NCBI GenBank assembly: GCA_002425685.1
Contig: DIMS01000113.1
Span: 1-5,740, forward strand
Direction of reading: 5' to 3'
DNA from: Synergistaceae bacterium UBA5560
Lineage (GTDB): Bacteria; Synergistota; Synergistia; Synergistales; Aminiphilaceae
DNA length: 5,740 nt
Shown piece after piece: positions 1 to 5,542 of the stretch (positions are counted from its first letter, which is position 1; each line of letters begins with the position of its first letter). The position numbers and the translations under genes are program-made. Under the pieces are notes generated by a model. That model ran no database searches. It was not told the origin of the DNA and saw nothing but the letters and a program-made list of their open reading frames with translations.

Positions 1-24
1 GTTCGAGTCCTATACCACCCACCA
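1..24 (+). tRNA. tRNA gene, 3' end only (T-loop, acceptor strand, CCA)
   Basis: The window starts inside the T arm of a tRNA. The T-loop TTCGAGT is at 2-8, followed by the 3' half of the T-stem (CCTAT, 9-13), the 3' acceptor strand ACCACCC (14-20), discriminator A21 and an encoded CCA at 22-24. The missing 5' acceptor strand should read GGGTGGT. The anticodon lies outside the window, so the amino acid cannot be read. A GGG-type acceptor with discriminator A occurs in lysine and valine tRNAs, among others, but this is only a hint. A terminator follows 12 nt downstream, so this is the last gene of its transcript. Confidence 0.9.
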
Positions 25-36
25 TATGCTATGAAC

Positions 37-84
37 GACTCCTTCTCTTCGCCTTTCGGCGCGGGGAAGGAGTCTTTGTTTTTT
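37..84 (+). terminator. Rho-independent terminator of the tRNA transcript
   Basis: GACTCCTTC (37-45) pairs with GAAGGAGTC (66-74), extended inward by two further pairs. CGCC (50-53) pairs with GGCG (58-61) around a TTTC loop as an apical stem. The hairpin is followed directly by TTTGTTTTTT (75-84). It lies just after the tRNA CCA end, as expected for an intrinsic terminator. Confidence 0.93.
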
Positions 85-236
85 CTCCGGCCGGACATGT
101 TCAGCAACGTACTCTCTCGGCGGGGTGCCGCACGTCGCGGCGGGAGCGCCCGTGCTCTTTCGCGGTTCTTCCGCGCCGCCTGGTGCGCGCCGCGTGCCGT
201 TTCCTCTGCCCTTTTTCGCTTTTCCGCGTTTTTCCC
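85..236. other. Intergenic DNA, no gene seen
   Basis: GC-rich sequence between the tRNA terminator and the putative acpS promoter. The overlapping open frames lack ribosome sites and have compositionally biased, Arg/Ser-rich translations, so I do not call a gene. A compound hairpin is possible: GCACG (130-134) with CGTGC (151-155), enclosing GGCG (139-142) with CGCC (147-150). No T-run follows it. Confidence 0.5.
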
Positions 237-265
237 TTCGCCACGTCCCCGGAACGGACTATAAT
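237..265 (+). promoter_or_regulatory. Candidate sigma-70-type promoter for the acpS operon
   Basis: A perfect TATAAT box lies at 260-265, in otherwise GC-rich DNA where such a word is rare. Seventeen bases upstream is TTCGCC (237-242), a weak match (3 of 6) to TTGACA. The expected transcription start is near 272. It is the best promoter found between the tRNA terminator and acpS. That it drives acpS is inferred from position and strand. Confidence 0.6.
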
Positions 266-271
266 GTGTGA

Positions 272-575
272 GGAAAAGCACGAGGCCATCCTCTGGCGGA
301 GGTGCTCTCGACAGCGGGCGATGGAGCCGCGCAGCGGAGCCGGTCCACCGGTTTTTCCGTTTTTCCTTGGTGTGTCCTGCGCGCCCGGAATGTCCGGTGC
401 GTTCGGACGGTACCGGGTGGCTGGTTCCGGGCCTGGGTCCGAAGTCGGGTTCGAGATGGTTTGAGTGTCTTTCGGCTGCGGTTCAGCCTTCTCCGATTTC
501 TCTTCGGGACAGAAGAAGACGGTGGGGTGGCGGTCGGGTGTCCGGCGAAAAAGGGGCGGAAGGGGCGGCAATGCG
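272..575 (+). other. Long 5' leader upstream of acpS (about 300 nt)
   Basis: If transcription starts near 272, acpS has an untranslated leader of about 300 nt. I recognise no riboswitch family in it. Small local structures exist. CCGG (340-343) and CCGG (348-351) form a four-base-loop hairpin followed by TTTTT (352-356), a weak attenuator-like arrangement. GTCCG (392-396)/CGGAC (404-408) and CCGGT (394-398)/ACCGG (412-416) are mutually exclusive stems. The frames that are open here (from 264 and 268) start at the -10 box itself and look like low-complexity translations, so I do not call them genes. Confidence 0.4.
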
Positions 576-941
576 ATGATCAGGGGAATCGGAGTGGACC
601 TGTGCGGCGTGTCGCGCCTGCGCCGGTCCATGGAGAATCCGCGGTTTCTGGAGAGGGTCTTCTCGGAGGAGGAGATCCGCTATGCCATGGAGCGCAGCGA
701 CCCCGCGAAACACCTCGCCGCGGCTTTCGCGGCGAAGGAATCCTTCGCCAAGGCCGGAGGATGGGGTCTTGCCGCGACGGGGCTTCGCAACGTGTGTCTC
801 CGGCGGACCGAGACCGGCCCCGTGCTCCTGCTCGCCCCTCCTGCGCAGGACCTGCTTGTCCGCATCGGCGCCGACAGGTGCTGGGTGAGCGTCAGCCACG
901 ACGGAGACTACGCGGTGGCCATGGTGGTGCTGGAAGGATAG
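576..941 (+). CDS. acpS: Holo-[acyl-carrier-protein] synthase AcpS
   Basis: AcpS transfers the 4'-phosphopantetheine arm from coenzyme A to the conserved serine of apo-acyl carrier protein, which is needed for fatty acid synthesis in the cytoplasm. The predicted protein has 121 residues, normal for this family, which acts as a trimer. The N-terminal motif GIGVDL (4-9) contains Asp8, and FAAKESFAKA (51-60) contains Glu55. These match the two metal-binding acids of the family (Asp8 and Glu58 in Bacillus subtilis AcpS). The C-terminal strand VSVSHDGDYAVAMV (104-117) is the usual SxSH motif. The frame is open from 465, but homology begins at the ATG at 576, preceded by a purine-rich AAGGGG (560-565). 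The upstream 37 codons are therefore excluded. It is the first gene of the block, and a 226-nt gap separates it from nnrD. Confidence 0.95.
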   Translation: MIRGIGVDLCGVSRLRRSMENPRFLERVFSEEEIRYAMERSDPAKHLAAAFAAKESFAKAGGWGLAATGLRNVCLRRTETGPVLLLAPPAQDLLVRIGADRCWVSVSHDGDYAVAMVVLEG

Positions 942-1167
942 AAGGAGAGCAAGGGGGGAGGAACGCCGGTGCGGCCTTCCGTCCCGGGATCGGCCCCGCA
1001 GCCCGACTTTTGAAGGGCATTGGCGCGGAATTTTCACCCCAGAGTGCTTGGCTCAGCCCTACGTTGGCGTTCTCGTGGTGTTTTTCGCCCCGGAGGTGGT
1101 GTTCTCCACATTGGTTTGTTTCCGCGGCGCCACCACCAGGTTCTTTACGAGAGAGGAGCGGATGTCC
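942..1167 (+). other. acpS-nnrD spacer with a possible hairpin
   Basis: This 226-nt spacer has no gene. GGTGGTG (1095-1101) can pair with CACCACC (1131-1137) across a 29-nt loop, shortly before the nnrD ribosome site. The stem has no T-run after it, so it is not a typical terminator. I see no convincing promoter, so nnrD is either transcribed through from acpS or uses a promoter I cannot recognise. Confidence 0.35.
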
Positions 1168-2922
1168 ATGATGCCTCTGTTTCCCTCCCGGGCCATCCGG
1201 GAGGCGGATCTCCGGGCCTCGGAGGAGTACGGCCTTGCCGGAATGGTGCTCATGGAGAATGCCGGAGCCGGGGCGTACCGGTTTCTCCGGGAGCGCTTTC
1301 CCAGGGCGCGGCGCCTGGTGGTCCTCGCCGGGGCGGGAAACAACGGCGGGGACGGTTTTGTCCTCGCACGCCACGCCCTTCTGGAGGGCCTTTCCTGCCG
1401 GGTCTTCCTCGCCGCGGACCCCGAAAACTACCGGGGAGACGCACGGAGCAACCTTGATGCACTTCGTCTGCTCGGGGGGGATCTCCACTGCGCTGCGGCC
1501 TGTTCGGACGCGCCTCTCCTGGAGGAGCTGTCCAGGGCGGACGTGCTCGTGGACGCCCTTCTCGGAACGGGAAGCACCGGCGCGCCCCGGGGGCAGGCGG
1601 CCCGGCTCGTCGGTCTCGCCGGGGCCTGTGCCGTCCCGGTCTTCGCCCTCGACCTTCCCAGCGGCGTTGACGCCGACACGGGAGCAACCCACGAGCCCCA
1701 CCTCTCCGCCATGGCGACCGCCACTTTTCTCGCCCCCAAGCAGGGGCTCTTCATCTTTCCCGGAGCGGATGCCGCGGGGGAGGTGCGGGTGATTCCCATC
1801 GGCGTTCCTCCGGCGGCGGTGCTGCCCCGGGGGACCGACGCGGCCCTCTTCGACGGAGAGGATGCGCGGCGGCTCTTTCCCTTCCGCCGGAGGAACACCC
1901 ACAAGGGGAGGCAGGGGACAGTGCTCGTTCTGGGCGGTTCGGCGAACTATTCCGGCGCGCCCCTGCTCGCCGCCCTGGGAGCGTTGCGCTCCGGGGCGGG
2001 ACTCGTCGTCCTCGTTGTGCCCGAGGCCATCGCGGACCGCTGCGCCGCGGCCCTTCCCGAGGCGGTGCTCGAACCGGTCCCGGGAACGCGGCACGGCCCG
2101 GAGACCCTTGCGGTGCTGGAGAACTGGAAGTCCCGGGCGGAGGTGCTCCTGGCCGGACCCGGGCTCGGAAGAGATCCCGAAGCCCTGGCCTGCGTGCGGA
2201 AGCTCTGGCGCACCTGGACCACCCCGGTGGTGTTCGACGCGGACGCCCTCTTTGCCCTGGCGGACCCCTCCGGAGACATTCCTTTCCGGGCCGACGCCGT
2301 TGTGACCCCCCACGAAGGGGAATGCGCCCGTCTTCTCGGTCTCCGGAGCACCGATGTGGCCGCCGCCCGCCTCGATGCGGTCCGTCGTCTCGGCGAAGCC
2401 CTGGGGTGCGCGGTGCTCAAGGGGCCGCACACACTGGTCCATTCGCCGGGTATACCGAATCTCCCGGGCATCTCCGGCGTTCCTGGCATGTCCGGTCTGT
2501 CGGCGGCGTCCGAAACACCGGAAATGTCGACGCCCGGCACATCGCACGTGCCGCCGATGCCGCACATTTCCGCCGCGGCGGGTGCGCGGAGAGCGGACAC
2601 GCCCCGGGAGCCCGGTGCGCCGGGAACGACCCTCGTCATCGCCTCAGGCTCGCCCGGCCTCGCCGTTCCCGGCTCCGGAGACGTGCTGGGAGGCGTTCTC
2701 GCGGGGCTGCTCGCCCGGGGAGTGGCTCCGGGGGACGCTGCGGGAGTGGCCTGCTGGCTCCACGGCGCCGCAGGGGAGCGCCTGGCGGCGACGCGGGGCG
2801 AGGAGGGACTTCTCGCCTCGGAGATCGCGGAGGCCCTTCCCGGGGTTATCGAGGAGGTGCGCCATGGAAAGACTGGAAAAAGAGCGACAGAAGAAGCGGA
2901 AGCACCGTGTCGACTGGGATGA
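1168..2922 (+). CDS. nnrD: Bifunctional NAD(P)H-hydrate epimerase / ADP-dependent (S)-NAD(P)H-hydrate dehydratase
   Basis: This enzyme repairs hydrated NADH and NADPH (NAD(P)HX). The N-terminal epimerase half interconverts the R and S forms. The C-terminal, ribokinase-fold half dehydrates the S form, using ADP in bacteria. Numbering from 1168 gives 584 residues. Epimerase motifs are AGAGNNGGDGF (N58-N59-G60-G61-D62-G63) and DLPSGVD (162-168). The dehydratase begins near 240 with HKGRQG (from H245), followed by VLVLGGSANYSGAP, VFDAD, TPHEGE, KGPHT (from K418) and PGSGDVLGG (G502-D505). An insert of about 55 extra residues lies at 425-493, just before the last motif. The start is uncertain among ATGs at 1162, 1168 and 1171. 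AGGAG at 1154-1158 sits 9 nt before 1168 but only 3 nt before 1162, so 1168 is preferred. The 3' end runs 59 nt into the next gene, adding a C-terminal tail after GVIEEV that probably has no conserved role. Confidence 0.94.
   Translation: MMPLFPSRAIREADLRASEEYGLAGMVLMENAGAGAYRFLRERFPRARRLVVLAGAGNNGGDGFVLARHALLEGLSCRVFLAADPENYRGDARSNLDALRLLGGDLHCAAACSDAPLLEELSRADVLVDALLGTGSTGAPRGQAARLVGLAGACAVPVFALDLPSGVDADTGATHEPHLSAMATATFLAPKQGLFIFPGADAAGEVRVIPIGVPPAAVLPRGTDAALFDGEDARRLFPFRRRNTHKGRQGTVLVLGGSANYSGAPLLAALGALRSGAGLVVLVVPEAIADRCAAALPEAVLEPVPGTRHGPETLAVLENWKSRAEVLLAGPGLGRDPEALACVRKLWRTWTTPVVFDADALFALADPSGDIPFRADAVVTPHEGECARLLGLRSTDVAAARLDAVRRLGEALGCAVLKGPHTLVHSPGIPNLPGISGVPGMSGLSAASETPEMSTPGTSHVPPMPHISAAAGARRADTPREPGAPGTTLVIASGSPGLAVPGSGDVLGGVLAGLLARGVAPGDAAGVACWLHGAAGERLAATRGEEGLLASEIAEALPGVIEEVRHGKTGKRATEEAEAPCRLG
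2440..2646 (+). other. Low-complexity insert within the NnrD dehydratase domain
   Basis: This covers residues 425-493 of NnrD, between KGPHTLV and GSPGLAVPGSGD. About 12-14 residues normally separate these motifs; here there are 69. The first half is a degenerate Pro-Gly repeat (IPNLPGISGVPGMSG) and the remainder is rich in Ser, Thr, Pro, Met and Ala. The reading frame is kept and both flanking motifs are intact, so the enzyme is probably active with a long flexible loop. The excess length is judged from memory of the family. Confidence 0.75.
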
Positions 2923-3124
2923 GGAGGAACGCCTCACCGAGCGGAGCCGGATTCGGGGGCTCAAGTGGCATCTCGTGACCTTTTTCGCGGTGCTCCTCTT
3001 CCTTCTCATGATAAAGATACAGCACCGAGACTGGTCCCTCGGGCCGTCGTTCCTCGTCCTCGGAGGACTCGCCGCGGGGACGCTCCTCATGATTCTGCTG
3101 GCCGGGAGGAAAAACAGAAAGTGA
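2864..3124 (+). CDS. Small two-helix membrane protein, function unknown
   Basis: This 86-residue protein is not recognised as a named family. Residues 1-35 are highly charged (many Lys, Arg and Glu) and probably cytoplasmic. Two hydrophobic segments follow, about 37-50 (LVTFFAVLLFLLMI) and 62-80 (SFLVLGGLAAGTLLMILLA), separated by a short polar loop and ending in RKNRK. The basic ends suggest a hairpin with both termini in the cytoplasm. The start is well supported: AGGAGG (2852-2857) lies 6 nt before the ATG, inside the nnrD reading frame. The gene overlaps nnrD by 59 nt in another frame, and its stop overlaps the tsaE GTG. Coupled translation with both neighbours is likely. The strong ribosome site and the coherent membrane topology make it a real gene rather than a shadow frame. 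Nothing in the sequence shows a role in NAD(P)HX repair or t6A synthesis. Confidence 0.82.
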   Translation: MERLEKERQKKRKHRVDWDEEERLTERSRIRGLKWHLVTFFAVLLFLLMIKIQHRDWSLGPSFLVLGGLAAGTLLMILLAGRKNRK

Positions 3125-3900
3125 CGCGAAACATCATGATGACTCAAGGCGCGCAACTCTCCCAAGAGGATCGCCGCTCCGGGGGGGACGCCCCGTTCCA
3201 CCCCGGAGGCGCCTCCTCCGTCGGTTCCTTCCTTTTTGTCGCCGCATCGCCCGAGGAGACGGCACGTCTCGCCCGGGCCTGCGCCGCCCGGAGCTTTCCG
3301 GGACTCGTCATTCTCCTTGAGGGCGACCTCGGCGCGGGGAAAACTCAGTTCGTGCGCTTCTTCGCGGAGCACTTCGGCAGGCGCGGCGTGCGCAGCCCCT
3401 CCTTCACCCTGGTGAACGAATACATGGGGGATCCTCTCCTCGTGCACGCCGATCTCTACCGCATTTCCTCCGGCGATCCGGTCCTCCGCGACCTGGAGGA
3501 GACACTTCGGGCCGGGGCCATTCTTCTGGTGGAATGGGCGGACCGCTGGACGGACGTCTCCGAAGAGGAGCAGTGGCGCCTCGTCTTCGCCTTCGATGAG
3601 GGCACCGAGGGGAGAGAGGGCGGCGAAGGGGTCGAGCCCTTTCCCACGCGGCGGCGCATCCGCTGCACAGCCCTGGGGGAGCGGGCCCGGCGGAGCCTCG
3701 GAGAAGTGAAAGAGGACATGGGCCTCTCCGGAACCAACGCCGGAACGAATGGTCCCGAAAGAGACGGTTCCCTCTCCGGGGTGGACCACCCCGACACGAA
3801 CGGCCCGGGTACGACCCTCTTCGGCACGAACGCCGGAACGCGCACCGGAGCGAATGATGTGGGTGGAACACGGCCCGGAGAAGGAGGCGAAGCGCCATGA
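3121..3900 (+). CDS. tsaE: tRNA t6A biosynthesis ATPase TsaE with C-terminal extension
   Basis: TsaE is the ATPase of the bacterial t6A machinery. It works with TsaB and TsaD to transfer the threonylcarbamoyl group to A37 of ANN-decoding tRNAs. Numbering from GTG 3121 gives 259 residues, against roughly 150 for typical family members. The Walker A motif GDLGAGKT is at 68-75, followed by SPSFTLVNEY (92-101), HADLYR (109-114) and LVEWADR (136-142), the usual order of TsaE motifs. An acidic Glu/Gly-rich stretch (about 160-171) interrupts the end of the core. Residues 192-259 form a Gly/Thr/Asn/Pro-rich tail with no recognised domain. GTG 3121 is chosen because GGGAGGA (3104-3110) is 10 nt upstream and the GTGA overlaps the preceding stop. 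ATG at 3136 or 3139 is possible but has no nearby ribosome site. The stop overlaps tsaB. Confidence 0.93.
   Translation: MTRNIMMTQGAQLSQEDRRSGGDAPFHPGGASSVGSFLFVAASPEETARLARACAARSFPGLVILLEGDLGAGKTQFVRFFAEHFGRRGVRSPSFTLVNEYMGDPLLVHADLYRISSGDPVLRDLEETLRAGAILLVEWADRWTDVSEEEQWRLVFAFDEGTEGREGGEGVEPFPTRRRIRCTALGERARRSLGEVKEDMGLSGTNAGTNGPERDGSLSGVDHPDTNGPGTTLFGTNAGTRTGANDVGGTRPGEGGEAP
3694..3897 (+). repeat. Repetitive coding segment: TsaE low-complexity tail
   Basis: This covers codons 192-259 of TsaE, after the conserved ATPase core. An imperfect 18-nt direct repeat occurs at 3730-3747 and 3823-3840 (16 of 18 bases identical, 93 nt apart, so in frame). It encodes GTNAGT twice. The segment is dominated by Gly, Thr, Asn, Pro and Asp and is probably disordered. 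It ends in the GEGGEA codons that also carry the tsaB ribosome site AAGGAGG (3881-3887). Confidence 0.75.
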
Positions 3901-4646
3901 GCCTGGTTCTGGGCATCGACTGCTGTACAAGGTGGACGAGCGTCGGCTGCTGCGACGACGGCGCCCCCCTGGGGGACATCTCCCTCGATCTCGGGCGGCG
4001 CCAGTCCGCCCTGCTGCCCTTTCTCGTGGAACAACTCCTCCGGAACGTGGAGGCCACCCTCTCCGACGTGGACCTCATCGCCGTGACCACCGGACCGGGG
4101 GCATTCACGGGGGTGCGCGTGGGCGTCGCCTACGCATCGGCCCTCGCGGAGGGGCTGGGCGTCCGGGTCGCCCCCGTGTCCACCCTGAAGGCCCTGGCCA
4201 TGGCGTTTCCCGTGCCGGAGTTTCTCGTGGTGCCCTACCTGCGGGCCCGGAAGGGGCAGTACTACCTCGCCGCCTACCGCTTCGCCGCCGATTCTCCGGA
4301 TGCCGCTGTTTCCCCAGGCGACGCCGCGTTGCCGAATGCCGTCGTGCCTCCGGGCGCGCCGGGCACACCGAACGTTCCGGCTCTTCCGGCGGCGTCGGTG
4401 CTTTTGCCCACGGTCCTCACCGAAGAGGAGATCGCCCGGTTCCTTGCCGGGCACTCCTGCTGGAAAATGCTCGTCGGCGTCGGAATGGAGCACCTCGCCG
4501 CCTCCCTGGGGCCGGAAGTCTCCCTGCTCCCCGCAACGGCCCTTCCGGGCAGCACCGTGGCTCTTCTCGGCGAGTTCTCCGGCGAGAAGCCCCTCGCACC
4601 GCAGGAGGTCCGCCCGGACTATCTCCGGGGTGCCGACATCGGCTGA
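3897..4646 (+). CDS. tsaB: tRNA t6A biosynthesis protein TsaB
   Basis: TsaB is the catalytically inactive ASKHA-fold partner that dimerises with TsaD, binds TsaE and supports t6A formation on tRNA in the cytoplasm. The predicted protein has 249 residues, slightly longer than the usual 220-240. Family features are the N-terminal LVLGIDCCTRWTSVG (3-17), the hallmark TGPGAFTGVRVG (65-76), RARKGQYYLAAYR (116-128) and the C-terminal VRPDYLR (238-244). A Pro/Ala-rich stretch at about 132-168 is inserted after the YYLAAYR strand. The ATG is well supported: AAGGAGG (3881-3887) lies 9 nt upstream and the ATGA overlaps the tsaE stop. The frequently linked rimI and tsaD do not follow; instead a hairpin and T-run end the block. 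Confidence 0.95.
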   Translation: MSLVLGIDCCTRWTSVGCCDDGAPLGDISLDLGRRQSALLPFLVEQLLRNVEATLSDVDLIAVTTGPGAFTGVRVGVAYASALAEGLGVRVAPVSTLKALAMAFPVPEFLVVPYLRARKGQYYLAAYRFAADSPDAAVSPGDAALPNAVVPPGAPGTPNVPALPAASVLLPTVLTEEEIARFLAGHSCWKMLVGVGMEHLAASLGPEVSLLPATALPGSTVALLGEFSGEKPLAPQEVRPDYLRGADIG

Positions 4647-4707
4647 GGACATGCGGGCATCTCCGGAGCCCGCTTCGGTCGGCCCTGTTTCTCTTTCCCA
4701 AGGGGGC

Positions 4708-4765
4708 TCCGGCAAGGGGAACATCGGAAGGGGTGCCATCGGGCAGCGATGTTCCCCTTGCCGGA
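4708..4765 (+). repeat. Perfect 19-bp inverted repeat after tsaB
   Basis: T4708 plus the 18-nt arm 4709-4726 (CCGGCAAGGGGAACATCG) pairs without mismatch with 4747-4764 plus A4765. The 20-nt loop can itself pair TGCC (4734-4737) with GGCA (4742-4745). The hairpin starts 62 nt after the tsaB stop. It has no T-run of its own, but a second hairpin with a T-run abuts it. It could stabilise the mRNA 3' end, aid termination or be a protein-binding site. The pairing is seen directly; the role is inferred. Confidence 0.85.
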
Positions 4766-4783
4766 CGCGGGATCCGCGTTTTT
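4765..4783 (+). terminator. Probable rho-independent terminator of the acpS-tsaB block
   Basis: CGCGG (4766-4770) pairs with CCGCG (4774-4778) around the triloop GAT and is followed by TTTTT (4779-4783). A4765 can pair with the first T. The stem is short but all G-C. It sits immediately after the 19-bp hairpin, so the two may act together. Five Ts is modest, so efficiency may be partial. Confidence 0.6.
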
Positions 4784-5510
4784 CCAGGCAACCTCGGGCG
4801 GCATCGTTTCTCTTCAGCGAGCATTTTCGGCGCAATGGGAACACCGGAAGGGCGGCATCGAGCAGCGATATTCTCTTTTCGCAAGGATCTTTGAAAATCG
4901 TCGTTTCTTTCGCAAGGATTTCCGCCGCCCTCTTCGGGGCTCCGGAAGGCTGTTCCGGAAAGCTTTTCGCAGTTCCGCAGGAGTTTCAAAGGGACTTTCC
5001 GATGTCGTGGGGACGTGTTTCCGGTTGCACCGGGAATGTTTCCCTGTTCCGCCGGAATTTTTCGGGATGTCCGCAGGTTTCCCGCAGCGCTTTTCCCGAC
5101 ACCGCGGAATATCTCCGCCGCCTCGCGGTGTTGTCGGTATTGTCGCGACATCTCCGCCGCTCTGGGAGAATTTTGTTCGCTGTCCCGCGAAAATCTTCCA
5201 CCGCTGCCGCTCCGGAGAAACATTTTTTGCCGTCCCGGGAGATTCTTTTGCGCTCCAGCACCGCGTTGTCGTGAGGATTTTCGTAAGTTTTCCACAGCAC
5301 CTTCCCGGTCTCGCGGGAATTTGCGCGGTTCTCAAGAAAACTTCTCCGGTGCCTCTCCGACTCCTCTCCGGTTTCGGTGCGGTTCCGCGGAGAATTTCCG
5401 CGAATTTTCCCCGCTTCTGCGAGCATACCTGCGAAACATCCCGCTTCCGCGGCGATTTCCGGGGAATTCTCCCCGAGAGCGCCGAAAAGGAGGGAAAGGA
5501 AGCCAAGGAG
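4784..5510. other. Long gene-poor region, repeat-rich and depleted of stop codons
   Basis: I find no convincing gene here. All six frames stay open for hundreds of bases, and no stop triplet occurs on either strand from 4989 to 5271. The translations are low-complexity, rich in Arg, Phe, Ser, Pro and Gly, resemble no family I know, and lack good ribosome sites. The plus strand is built from words such as TTCCG, TTTTCC, CCGCGG and GGAATTT. Local structure includes CCGA+CACCGCG (5096-5106) pairing with CGCGGTG (5124-5130) and TCGG (5134-5137), the palindrome TGTCGCGACA (5141-5150), ATCTCCGCCGC repeated at 5111-5121 and 5150-5160, CGCGGA/TCCGCG (5386-5391/5397-5402) and CGGGGA/TCCCCG (5460-5465/5470-5475). 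It is most likely non-coding, expanded low-complexity DNA. Confidence 0.55.
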
Positions 5511-5512
5511 AT

Positions 5513-5542
5513 CTGGCACATCTCTGATATATACGGTATACT
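5513..5542 (+). promoter_or_regulatory. Candidate promoter upstream of the last gene
   Basis: CTGGCA (5513-5518, 4 of 6 to TTGACA) and TATACT (5537-5542, 5 of 6 to TATAAT) are separated by 18 nt, at the point where the DNA switches from GC-rich to AT-richer sequence. The expected start is near 5549, giving a leader of about 164 nt to the gene at 5713. A second TATACT at 5685-5690 has no clear -35 partner and would leave a leader of only about 16 nt. Confidence 0.5.

Larger units (their letters stand above)
4675..4888 (+). repeat. Degenerate tandem repeat, unit about 119-120 bp, two copies
   Basis: Two segments after tsaB align over roughly 90 nt. GGGAACATCGGAAGGG (4717-4732) matches 4837-4852 at 15 of 16 bases, and 4737-4754 matches 4856-4873 at 16 of 18. 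The preceding TCGG-CGGC and GTTTCTCTT words also line up (from about 4675 and 4794). The first copy contains the perfect 19-bp hairpin; in the second the arms no longer pair well. A further 12-nt exact repeat, TTTCGCAAGGAT, occurs at 4877-4888 and 4908-4919. Confidence 0.75.

Noticed and set aside
302..1171. A 289-codon plus-strand frame across the leader and acpS
   Set aside because: It runs through acpS in the wrong frame, lacks a ribosome site and looks like Arg/Pro/Ala shadow translation.
892..2565. A 557-codon minus-strand open frame antisense to nnrD
   Set aside because: It is the mirror of a strongly supported nnrD frame in high-GC DNA; the translation is Gly/Arg-rich without domains.
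4675..4919. Insertion sequence or MITE remnant
   Set aside because: The 19-bp inverted repeat is a single hairpin with a 20-nt loop. There is no transposase, no flanking target duplication that I can see and no second intact copy in the window.
4417..5295. Minus-strand open frames covering tsaB and its downstream region
   Set aside because: They overlap tsaB antisense, are Arg/Gly/Pro-rich, and reflect the general lack of stops in this GC-rich sequence.
5100..5500. Possible CRISPR array in the repeat-rich spacer
   Set aside because: The repeats are short (11-12 nt), irregularly spaced and degenerate, with no constant repeat/spacer alternation and no cas genes.
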